Below, in pieces: positions 35,127-44,900 of a stretch of 64,000 nt of DNA. Both the position numbers and the translations under genes were made by a program. The notes beneath the pieces are model-generated. The model saw nothing but the letters and a program-made list of their open reading frames with translations. It was not told the DNA's origin and did no database searches. Origin of the DNA: Halichondria panicea (lineage: Eukaryota > Porifera > Demospongiae > Suberitida > Halichondriidae); the NCBI RefSeq assembly GCF_963675165.1, contig NC_087377.1:8201122-8265121 (forward strand). The letters are read 5' to 3'. Position 1 is the stretch's first letter, and every line of letters starts with the position of its first letter.

Positions 35127-36315
35127 TCACTGAAGCCTTTTCAGTCCGAATAAAATATCTCGCTTTTGCTCTTCAAACTCATCTTGTGTTAAGACACAGT
35201 CATCATACAACTGTTTGAGAGTGCTTAGCTGTCCAAAGGATTTTCCACGTATTTCAGAGGCTTTACCAGGGGAAATTCCCAATTGTGATAAATCGTTTGA
35301 ACGTCTGGTAGGTGTACATGAATCTAAAATAGTCTGTTGAATAGTAGCTGATTGGGTGACTGGAGAAACACAATTTATTGCCTTAACAACGGCTGCCGCA
35401 GTGCTCGCAATAGTATCTGACATTGTCAAGTCATCCTTTCTTTGTTTCCTTTTTGGAGTAATACCAGTAATCATAGGGACTTGTGGAGGTGTATCTTTAC
35501 TTGAATGGATCCCTGTTGTAATCATGCGAGCCCACAGACGGTACTGCACTTCGCTTAAATTAAATTTTTCTTTATTCAGTTCCTTCAATTCTTTTGTTAA
35601 CTCTTCTACCTCAAGCTCCTTTTCCTCTCTTCTTGACAAACACCCTTCTCCAGTCTTTCGCCGCTTAGGATTTGGAGTTTCACTATCAGTAACATTTCGG
35701 CCATCACACCACAACATAATTTCTTGAGTGATAGACTTGCTATACATCGAAGCTAAATCTTCTTCTGTGTAAATCCAATATTTAGCAGATGGGCGGCCAG
35801 CAAAGTAACCCATTGAAAATGATGTTGTTGCTGGTACTTGACTCTTGAATTCTTCCATTAACCTGACCTTCATATCTGTCATAGATGAGAAATGGCTATG
35901 AAAAGTCCTCATGTCTCTAACAACCATGTCTGTTTTTTTTGCCGGGTTGATGATCTTTACTCGGTACAAAATTTGAGATTGTGTTAGTGGTGTCGGAGCA
36001 GGAGTACGAGTCGTGTCAGAAGTTGTACTTCCCTATGAAAACATTTACACGTAAACAATTATTATCAGCAGTTAGCGCACTTATAGTTTAGATCTAGCTC
36101 CACAAAATAATGTATTTATTGTCACCAATTATGTTTCTATTAAGTGAGCACTATAGATATAGATCTTCCTACATGACAATCTAATTGTGCACACTTACTG
36201 TTTGCATACATCCACTTGTACTCATAAACCCTGGTGGCAGAACAGTGACTGTTACTCTTCTGCTTGGAGCTGGTTGCCTAGCTGTTGCCTCACGATCACT
36301 TGCACTGTAAGCCAT
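35127..36315 (-). CDS. Intact second transposon gene: coiled-coil protein with SHOCT-like C terminus
   Basis: Exon 1 (36199-36315, 39 codons) starts MAYSASDREATARQPAPS and ends at GTAAGT. A 166-bp intron (36033-36198) is followed by exon 2 (35127-36032), giving about 340 aa with no break. A proline/threonine-rich N terminus leads to a folded segment (YRVKIINPAKKTD ... KYWIYTEEDLASMYS) of unknown fold, a nuclear-localisation-like PKRRKTGEG, a coiled coil (REEKELEVEELTKELKELNK), a second basic PKRKQRKD, and a C-terminal LSTLKQLYDDCVLTQDEFEE that fits the SHOCT pattern (short helix, acidic turn, EFE). It faces the transposase gene and lies inside the same terminal repeats. A role as transposase partner or regulator is inference. 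It is striking that this ORF is open while the transposase is not. Confidence 0.75.
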
Positions 36316-36517
36316 TGTACATTGTAAACGTACACATGTGTTAGATCTGTGCGCGTGCGCAGTGACGTTTTTGGACTTTCACCAAAATGATTGCAAGATC
36401 TTGGAAAAATACAATAGCTTGTTATGAAAGCTAAGGCATGCAAGGTTGCTTATGCGCATGCGCATATGAAAAGGCAAGAAGGTGATAAGGAAGGCAAGGT
36501 CAAGGTTCAAAGTATCT

Positions 36518-36576
36518 ACGTACGCCACGTTATAAGGTTACGTACGCCACGTTATAAGGTCACGTACGTCATGCTA
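36518..36576. repeat. Tandem ACGTACGCCACGTTATAAGG repeat
   Basis: Two full units and one divergent unit (ACGTACGTCATG) occur just before the retrotransposon fragment. Similar ACGTCACGTATGTCATG words follow it at 38361, suggesting that the element inserted into this repeat. Confidence 0.65.
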
Positions 36577-36610
36577 AACGTCAAACCAACAAAACAGAAA
36601 AAAATGGTTG

Positions 36611-37396
36611 TATGGCGCGCCGTGTGTTTCAATAACAATGTCTGCATATACATAGGCGTGTCCTGGTGTGAATATACCGACATAGCATGCACGTGCAATG
36701 ATCGCCTTATGCAGTGATCATGTCTGCACATGCAACCATTAGTCTCTGCACATGCAGTGATTATGTCTGCACATGCAGTGATCATGTCTGCACATGCAAC
36801 CATTAGTCTCTGCACATGCAGTGATCATGTCTGCACATGCAACCATTAGTCTCTGCACATGCAGTGATCATGTCTGCACATGCAACCATTAGTCTCTGCA
36901 CATGCAGTGATCATGTCTGCACATGCAACCATTAGTCTCTGCGTGTGCAGTGATCATGTCTGCACATGCAGTGATCATGTCTGCACATGCAACCATTAGT
37001 CTCTGCACATGCAGTGATCATGTCTGCACATGCAACCATTAGTCTCTGCACATGCAGTGATCATGTCTGCACATGCAAAATGTGTTCCAGCCGAGTACTT
37101 CAATGGCAGATTCGTCTTCATCCATGTCCATATCATCTATTATATCCATCATTAATTTTTAATACATCTTTGATACACGTGCTTTACATAGAGCTGCTGC
37201 ATCAGGTCAAAGTATATGTTTCTCAATGGGACTCAGGTCTATACTGTACTGCATGTGCAGAGACTAATGGTTGCATGTGCAGACATGATCACTGCATAAG
37301 GCGATCATTGCACGTGCATGCTATGTCGGTATATTCACACCAGGACACTCCTATGTATATGCAGACATTGTTATTGAAACACACGGCGCGCCATAT
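36611..37396. repeat. Inverted repeat (about 145-bp arms) around a 43-bp tandem array
   Basis: The arms 36611-36754 and 37250-37396 are near-perfect reverse complements, with ends containing GGCGCGCC. Between them, 36711-37078 holds about seven units of a 43-bp repeat (GCAACCATTAGTCTCTGCAC...), with two extra units of about 21 bp. A piece at 37079-37154 reads on the minus strand as an acidic start, MMDIIDDMDMDEDESAIEV. Confidence 0.85.
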
Positions 37397-38332
37397 GGTT
37401 GGAATATGCTCAGAGAAAGGTACCTCAAGCTGGATAACAGCGCTGCCTATTGCAGAGCATGGTTTCATGCTATACAAGGGAGCCTTCAGAGATGCTCTTT
37501 GCCTCAGGTACGGCTGGCGGCCTCAGAACCTACCCTCTCACTGTGTCTGTGGACTTCACTTCACAGTAGAGCATGCACTCAGCTGCTCTAGGGGAGGATT
37601 TCCAACAATAAGACATAATGAAATACGCAACATCACAGCAAATCTTATGAGCGAAGTATGTCCAGATGTGGGTATTGAACCAACCTTACAGCCTGTGACG
37701 GAAGAGCAGTTCCAACTTAGGACAACCAACCGCGAGGATGGGGCTCGCCTTGATGTTGTGGCCCAGAGCTTCTGGAGCAACGATAGACAGAGTGCATTTT
37801 TTGATGTCAGGGTCTTCAACCCGTACGCACCTACCTATCGCCGCTCCACCATGGCCCAGAGCTACAGAAGAAACGAGATGGAGAAGAAGAGAGCTTATGA
37901 ACAGCGTGTAAGAGAAGTCGAACATGGATCGTTCACGCCTTTGGTTTTCTCTGCTGCTGGAGGTATGGGTCCGGCTGCAGATATTGTCTACAAGAAACTA
38001 GCTTCAATGCTGGCAGAGAAACAGGACAAAACATACAGCACAACTCTGAATTGGATGAGATGTAGGCTAAATTTCTCCCTCATAAGATCAGAGATTATGT
38101 GCATCAGAGGCTCTAGGAAGTCATTCACCACCACCACACCATGGAAGGCCTTAGACACTGGCACTATTGACCTAGCAACTCAAGAAGGCCGGGTGCTATC
38201 GGTCTGAAACATGTGTTTTCACCCAGGAACTTTATAAAATTATGTCACATGTTTTTGTTGTTTTTTCTTGGTTTGTTTTTTTGTTTTGTCTTTTGTCTTT
38301 TATCTTCTCACTTGCAATAAAATTAAAGTTGG

Positions 38333-38362
<30 letters not shown>
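37394..38362 (+). mobile_element. 3' end of a retrotransposon: RLE-like C-terminal domain, AATAAA and A30 tail
   Basis: The open frame from about 37394 to 38207 encodes SSWITALPIAEHGFMLYKGA, CVCGLHFTVEHALSC (a CxC...HxxxC zinc-binding set), RHNEIRNITANL, then GARLDVV ... AFFDVRVFNP and REVEHGSFTPLVFS. The spaced Asp pair (RLD, FFDVRV) after a zinc finger suggests a restriction-like endonuclease domain of LINEs such as R2/NeSL/HERO. This is family-level reasoning, not a search result. AATAAA at 38326-38331 precedes a run of about 30 A (38333-38362). The upstream reverse transcriptase is missing, replaced by the inverted repeat. The ORF itself is intact to its stop. Confidence 0.65.
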
Positions 38363-38363
<1 letters not shown>

Positions 38364-38990
38364 GTCACGTATGTCATGTTATAACATTCAAACGTCATAA
38401 CGCCATCATTTCTTTATGTTACAAACCGCTTGCCATACGGAAGTACCTGTCACTTGAACCGTTACGTAACAAGATTGAATTCTAGCTTCATTCTAAACCG
38501 ATTTTTTCCCAATACATGATTTGGGAGAAAATCAACCTTGGAAATAGCCTTTGCAAGCCTTTTGCATCACCACTGAAGCTATCCTTGAGATTGTAAGCAC
38601 TTCCAATAGTTTTGTGAGCTACTATTAGTAACACAGGACTGGATGTCTGGAGCTAAGAGAGAGAGATTCTACTGTCTATATGACTCATCACTGACATCAG
38701 CTTGCAGCAACACAAAATGAGTAGGCAGACCGGGGTAGTCACTTCAACCAGTTCCTTATATAATACTGAGAAGCTACACTCTTATTTCAGACTTCTCTGG
38801 ATAACTACTAGTAACGAATAAGTTTGTCTGTAAATGAAAACCATGTAAAAAAACTTGCCTGACTCAGCAATATTGTGCTCCCGTGATGTTGTCCAACCTT
38901 AAATGTTTGGGAATATCACGTGACCAGTGACTTCCGCTCTAGACATTGGCAAGAACTCTGAAAACCGCAGTACACTTTCCAGATTATGGC
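38363..38990. repeat. Dispersed repeat copy 2, interrupted by about 490 bp
   Basis: TTATGTTACAAACCGCTTGC through GGAAGT (to about 38445) and ACTTCCGCTCTAGACATTGG through AAAACCGCAGT (38930-38982) are the two halves of the reverse complement of 8266-8345. The DNA between them is therefore a later insertion. It has no recognised ORF. Confidence 0.6.
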
Positions 38991-39294
38991 AATGGGACTC
39001 TGATGAATGGACCAAAGGTAGATTACGTCATGAGGAGGCTGAGAGCCTGCAGGGTGGGTGGGGCTCACACAAGCCCCATGCAACATGCACACAGTACAGA
39101 GCTAGACGCTCAAGTATCCCTGCAGCATGTAGCCTATGCAGCATGTAGATATACTGTTGATTGAAGCATAGATAGTAGAAGAAGTAACGGAGTAGTCTCT
39201 CGAAACATGTCTGTCGATTCCTCTACTATCTATAATTGAAGCAACAATTTAAGAAAGGTATGGAACAGCTGGTCCAGGTCTCTCTGGTGTCCTT
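38991..39294. other. Unassigned, with a local hairpin
   Basis: A near-palindrome, ATAGATAGTAGAAG...CTCTACTATCTAT, occurs at about 39168-39234. No gene is supported. Confidence 0.4.
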
Positions 39295-40620
39295 TCACTC
39301 CCTACACAAAGTACAAGCGTTTAAACATTCTCGATATGGCTCCGTTGGTATCAAGTAAACCTGAAAATGCATTCGTTGGTCCATTAAAGTTCCTATTTCA
39401 GTGGGTGGACCAACAAACGGGCTGGATAATAAGCAAGAAAATAGTTTACTTACTTTGCATGCATTCTTTTTATAGCCGTATCCGAGCTCATTTAAAAGCT
39501 TGGTGTCTCCGTTGGCATCAGGAAAACCTGCTCGTTGGTCCATACAGGAGGCCGTTTCTGGAAACTAGGTGGACCAACGGCCTGGACGACAAGTAAAGTT
39601 CACGCACTTTGAATGCATTCTGTGTTCCCCAGGTTGGTGTGATTATGAGCTCATTTCAAAGCTTGGTGTCTCCGTTGGCATCATTATAAACTGGAAATCC
39701 TGCTTGTTGGTCTATGAGGTTTCCTGTTTCTGGAAACTGGATGGACCAACGGCCTGGACGACAAGTAAAAAAATAGTTCACGCACTTGAATGCATTCTTT
39801 TAATGTGTTCCAGGTTGGTGTGAGCAAGCTTGCATGGTGTCTCCGTTGGCATCATTAAACTGGAAAACCTGCTCGTTGGTCCATAAGGTTTCCTGTTTCT
39901 GGAAACTGGGTGGACAAATGGCCTGAACAACAAGTAAGAAAATAGTTCACGCACTTTCTTTTAATGTGTTCCAGGTTGGTGTGAGCTTCAAAGCTTGCAT
40001 GGTGTCTCCATTGGCATCTTTAAACTAGAAAACCTGCTCGTTGGTCCATAAGGTTTCCTGCTTCTGGAAACTAGGTGGACCAACAGCCTGGACGACAAGT
40101 AAGAAATAGTTCACGCAGCTTGAATGCAATGTGTTCCAGGTTGGTGTCAGCTCATTTCAAAACTTAGTGTCTCTTGTTTGCATCAATTAAAGGAAAACCT
40201 GCTCGTTGGTCCATAAGGTTTCCTGTTTCTGGAAACTAGGTGGACCAACGGCCTGGACGACAAGTAAGAAAATAGTTCACGCAGCTTTAATGTGTTCCTG
40301 CATAGTTGGTGTCAGAGCTTGGTGGCTCTCCGTTGGCATCATGCAGTTATACTAAAAAACCTGGACGTTGGCCCATAACCTCTTCTGTTTTTGGAAACTG
40401 GGCGGACCAACGGCCTGGACGACACTGACAAGTAAGAAACTAGTTCATGCAGCTTAGCTTGCATTCATTCTTTTATAGGTGGGTATCAGCTCATTTCAAA
40501 TGCTGCATGCATGGTGGCTTTGTTGGAAACTCGAAAACCTGTTCCCTGCATGGTCTATCAGAATATCATATCCAGCCGGAAATTGGATAGACACAACAGC
40601 CTATACGACAGGTAAGGTAA
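39295..40620 (+). repeat. Tandem array of about eight exon-like units, about 170 bp each
   Basis: Each unit has a TTCCAG-type acceptor, about 125 bp of conserved sequence (GTGTCTCCGTTGGCATCA ... GGTGGACCAACGGCCTGGAC), a GACAAGTAAG donor-like end and an intron-like stretch of about 50 bp (ATAGTTCACGCAC). This looks like tandem exon duplication on the plus strand. No single reading frame stays open through all units: the commonest TCCATAAGG variant adds a stop in one frame, where the first unit reads PYRRPFLETRWTNGLDDK. I therefore cannot assign a protein, and it may be a decayed gene or a spliced non-coding RNA. Confidence 0.55.
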
Positions 40621-41557
40621 TAAGTAACACACGACAGTCTGGTATGTACACTTTTACAGCTGTGAAGTTTCACAATGATATTTTTACTAATTCAAGTCTA
40701 TAATTATTTGTTTACACAATTTGTCAGACTACTGTCGTAAAAACTCATCATACAGCTGCATCTACAGACTCTATTATACATTAGACTGAATGAAAGCCTC
40801 ACTGCGACTCTGTATGCTGAAATCTACAATGACATTTAAGCTAAGAGCTCAGCTTGTCTACTCACTAGACTATAGTGTATTTTTGTCAAATGTGGTTGTA
40901 CCTAAAACATGTGTGGTGATACTATGTGTAGCTACTATATCAGACAGGTCTCATCAAGAGATTCTTGTTCCTGCATGGATTTAACTAGAATACTGATGAT
41001 GTGTATTCCTCGCTTATCTGAGTTGGTCCATTTCTGTGGCTTAGCCTATATATAATGATTAATATGTAAAACGTACTTCAATGTTGTTTATATATATTTA
41101 TATCCCGTTGCTACGTTGTTGCCAAGTGCAATATGAAGCATATTGCACTGCTGAAAGTCATATTGCACTGACCGCAAAGTCATATTGCACTGACCGCAAA
41201 ACGCCCCTCTGGCAATTAGACAGACAATTAAATTAAAATTAAATTAATACGCATGAGAAATAACAAGTATCAAAGTATGTCCAGCCATGCAGGAATGAAT
41301 GTTCAGCACTGCTGGAGTTTCTTCTTGCAACCGTGCAGGTTTTAAAATTGTCCAAGATTTATTTTGTGGAAGATTCTGTGTTCCAATTCCTAGATCGACC
41401 TAGTCCTCGACATCGTGATGCATGTCAATTCTGCTTCACCGTAGCACTAGAAGTGGCTCTTTTTGCTGGGGGCATGAGCTGTTTTGCAGCAGTGTAGAAG
41501 CGAGCTTTCTTGGCTTGGTTATGAGGCCGAGCGTAGACCAGCAGCTAGTATTCACTG
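40621..41557. other. Unassigned, with CATATTGCACTGACCGCAAA repeats
   Basis: Around 41120-41200 the word CATATTGCACTG occurs three times. The rest has only short ORFs without known domains. Confidence 0.4.
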
Positions 41558-41643
41558 AGTAGTGGGGTGGGGCTATTTCTTTGCAGTAAGTGGGGCGGGG
41601 CTGTTTTGCAGCACCAGAAGTGGGGTGGGGCTGTTTTGCAGAT
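41558..41643. repeat. GTGGGGCGGGGCTGTTTTGCAG minisatellite, three units
   Basis: Units of about 30 bp are G-rich and may form G-quadruplex on the plus strand. The longer plus-strand ORF starting here is repeat-derived. Confidence 0.7.
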
Positions 41644-41833
41644 TTCAGTTAAAACTCCAACAATTTTGTGTCAAGCCATTCGTCGGTCATGCCAATCTTA
41701 TACGCTGCAGATACTGGCGTCTAGAAGAGAGAAGAGATGGAGCTGTGTCTAGAGTTGTCTCTGTCTTTTTTTGTGCTGTTTATATTGTGTTACTAGGACA
41801 GTGTTATGTTGCTATGCCCTCGGGATATAAACT

Positions 41834-41950
41834 AGTTATAACACGTGCACTCGGGCTGCATGGCATATATTGCACTCAGCCCTCGGGGCTGGCGCCCTCG
41901 TGCTTCAGTGCAATATATTCCATACATCCCTCGTGCCCGTGTTATAACTA
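41834..41950. mobile_element. Hairpin MITE
   Basis: The left arm TAGTTATAACACGTGCACTC and the right arm ending GTGTTATAACTA fold back around GCCCTCGGGGCTGGCGCCCTCG. Together they form a 117-bp imperfect palindrome directly upstream of the first exon found for the next gene. It may have separated that exon from its upstream partner. Confidence 0.7.
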
Positions 41951-41980
41951 TAACATATATATTTGGATATATAATTATAG

Positions 41981-44900
41981 GCGGATAAATGGCTAAATGG
42001 AAAGAAATGCCAAGTGATTGTACCCAAATTTGCCATTCTCTATTACAAAAGGGAGAGGGGCCGGCCCCCTCAAATTGTTTGGAGAGGTAGGTCTACTACA
42101 AACCACAACACACTTGATTCATCGTATATATACCTATAATTATATTGACATGCAGGACCTGAACATATGAAATCGTTCGTTGAGAATGAAGCTGTAAGAG
42201 ATGAATTTCTTAGAGCTGCAGCACAGTCAACATCGTCCAGTTAGTTTATGATGCTGCATGTAGACATACAAATACACACACGCGCACACATGCACACTCA
42301 CTCACATACAACATGACATATAGAATCAGAACAACCAGCTGGAAGGCAAAACCATCCACCTACAGTACCAACCATTCCCATCTCAACAACAGATTTCTCA
42401 ACCTTGAAGTATAATGTGCTTGGAAAGCTTTCCAATAGAGTTCTCAACCCGTTTCGTAAGCATGCAATGTTATGATACACTTATAATAAGTGTTACATTA
42501 TCTTCATGCAGGTAAGAAAAAGGGATTTTATTGTGACTTAAACAGGCCGAGGTGGTTTCCGGAAGAACTCCGCTTCCAGTGCCCTACACACAAAGGGCCA
42601 AGTAAGTACACCTATACACTGTAAAAATGAAGTGTGCTGAGCACACTGAAAATTAACAGTCGCATATTATATAGCACACTTTTTTAGGTGTTATAATTAA
42701 TTTTTATTCTGCTCACCACACTTCAGTGTATAACATGAGTATATGTACGTATGAATTATATATGTTGTATACGTGCATACATGCATTATGCATGCAGATG
42801 ATGAACGAAAGTACTCCTCTGATGAGCTTTGTCAGATCCTAGATGCTTGTATGAAGGAATGTCCTGAGATATTCAAAGTGTATGTTATTAAATACATACA
42901 CAATTATCTATATCTATGTTGTCGGTGAATTAATGGCATTTTATGACACTATATGCATATGCATGCACCCAGGCATACCAGTGATGACTCATTGACAAGT
43001 GAATCAGATAATGAGCATGCTCCTCTGGTCAAGGAACATCAACATCTACAACCAAGTAAAGTGAGTATAATAATCTACATTATGTGTGATCAATCATTAT
43101 AATTATGTGCAGTCTGACCGGAATCATCAAGCCCTCAATCCTCAAGATGCATTGCCTTTAGTGTATGACTTTGCAGCAAGTCATCCATGGGAGGAGTTGG
43201 TGGAGAAAGCTAAAGACACCTACGATTTAGTAGATTTCAGTAGCTTAGATGCTGCTCACCCAGTGGATATAATAGAAGTTAGAAGGCGTTACTTGGATCG
43301 AAGGTTAACTGCGTATATATAACTGCCAAGGAATATAGTGTATATAATTATACATGCATGCACGATCCTAGTCTATGTATATACGTATATAGTGAGTGAT
43401 CTGGCTTTATATAGGCTATAATAATTTATCATGCTCGTGCATGTATAGCCATGTATAGCATTATAATGATGCATGCAATTAATACAGACTCCAGAGTGTG
43501 GCGAAAGGTCGACTTCGTAGGGACCTTCATGCTGGTGCATCAACTAAAGACGGCAACTGCTTCTTTAACTCCATCAGCACATGTCTCTTTGGAGATGAAT
43601 CGAAAAGTGAAATGCTTCGCCTCTTCACATTCTGCCATGCTGTGAAGCATCATGATTTATACAGGAAATTGGTGTGTTTCAGGGTATCGTATAGCGGGTA
43701 ATTTTCGGGGGACAAAAATTAATATTCGTGGTTCAGCAATATTGAGACATTTCGTGGGTAATATTTTCGTGGTAGCTGCTTGCACTGCAGGTAAAGGTAG
43801 GCAAGGTCGCTCCATTCGTGGGTAAAACATTCGTAGTCAGACCTCCAACCACGAAAACCACGAATATTTTGCCCCACGAAAATTACACACTATACGGTAT
43901 ACTATGTAATTTATCAATCACTAAAATGTAAGTGTTATAATAATTATAATCACATGTTGTCCTATTATTCACTGTGATTCGTACAGTGATTAATCGCGTA
44001 TCAGTAAATGAACGACGTGCAATTACTGCCTTGACGACCGTACGTTCGAATAACGGCCGCGGCTAATGTTTTTACTGAAACTGCAGCTAAAAATGTCCTT
44101 AAAACTGCATCACAAACGATTAACAATCAATAGTATGGCTACTCGTGCAATAAGGGACTAATAGCACTCATAACAAGCACTGGCAAGGTTAATAGCACTC
44201 GGCTATACGCCTCGTGAAATTAGTATCCTTGCCATTGCTTGTTACTCGTGCTATTAATCCCATATTGCACTCTTAGCCATACTATTAATTATACTAATCA
44301 TGCATGTATACTTCTGTAACAGTTCACAAATGAGTTCAGCAGCCAGGATCGTGCTCTTCAAATTCTTATCGATCGTTGCTAGTACAGACAGTATCTTTGT
44401 CAACAGGCCTGTGGGTGCTTCCATCACTGAACTGCTGCAGTATACCCTGAAAGAGGAGACTAAAGCAACAGCTGAGAATGGAAGTTATTCAGGTGTGCAT
44501 ATAGAACAAGTAGTATAGTGCATGCATACATGTATACATGCATGCCTGGCATAGATAATGAGTTGATCTTGACCCATTCCACTTCATGATATTATTATTG
44601 TAGGATTGCTGCAAGTACAGTTTGCGTCGTCTGCACTAGACACAACAATACAGCAGCACTGTCAATATCCCAGGGATGCATATGACAGTTGCGTAGTGCC
44701 TCAGTTTTTAATGAGCAAGGCAATTCACATTATGTGGACGCAATTAGCTGAATCAACAGATGAACCACATCGTACCTGTCTTCCCAGATGAATGTAAGTG
44801 GCATTATACTGACTGGCAACTTATACGCATAATATAGACACGCAGTCATGCATGTATGCAGACTCGCTATATAGAATTGTCACGTTGAATTATGTGGTTT

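Larger units (their letters stand above)
32544..36414. mobile_element. Tc1/mariner-like DNA transposon carrying two convergent genes
   Basis: Terminal inverted repeats TTGTATTTTTCCAAGATCTT(GCAA) stand at both ends, with TA immediately outside (32542-32543 and 36415-36416), as for the Tc1/mariner superfamily. Complementarity extends through AGC/GCT beyond the TA, so a slightly longer terminus cannot be excluded. Inside are a plus-strand transposase (32633-33614) and a minus-strand spliced second gene (35127-36315), each beginning within about 100 bp of a terminus. A 1.4-kb CAGGGG element (33680-35094) separates their 3' ends. Without it, the element would be about 2.45 kb with about 100 bp between the two stop codons. 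Confidence 0.75.

Noticed and set aside
36716-37078. CRISPR-like array
   Set aside because: The 43-bp units are contiguous without unique spacers, and the host is eukaryotic.
36552-37477. HDHCIRRSLHVHA-type reading frames as a His/Cys-rich metal-binding protein
   Set aside because: The same peptide comes from both arms of the inverted repeat and from the 43-bp array, on both strands. It reflects the repeat and not a protein.
41562-41996. 144-codon plus-strand ORF ahead of the OTU-PHD-Ulp1 gene
   Set aside because: It runs through a G-rich minisatellite and a hairpin MITE, and its frame does not match exon 1 of the gene.
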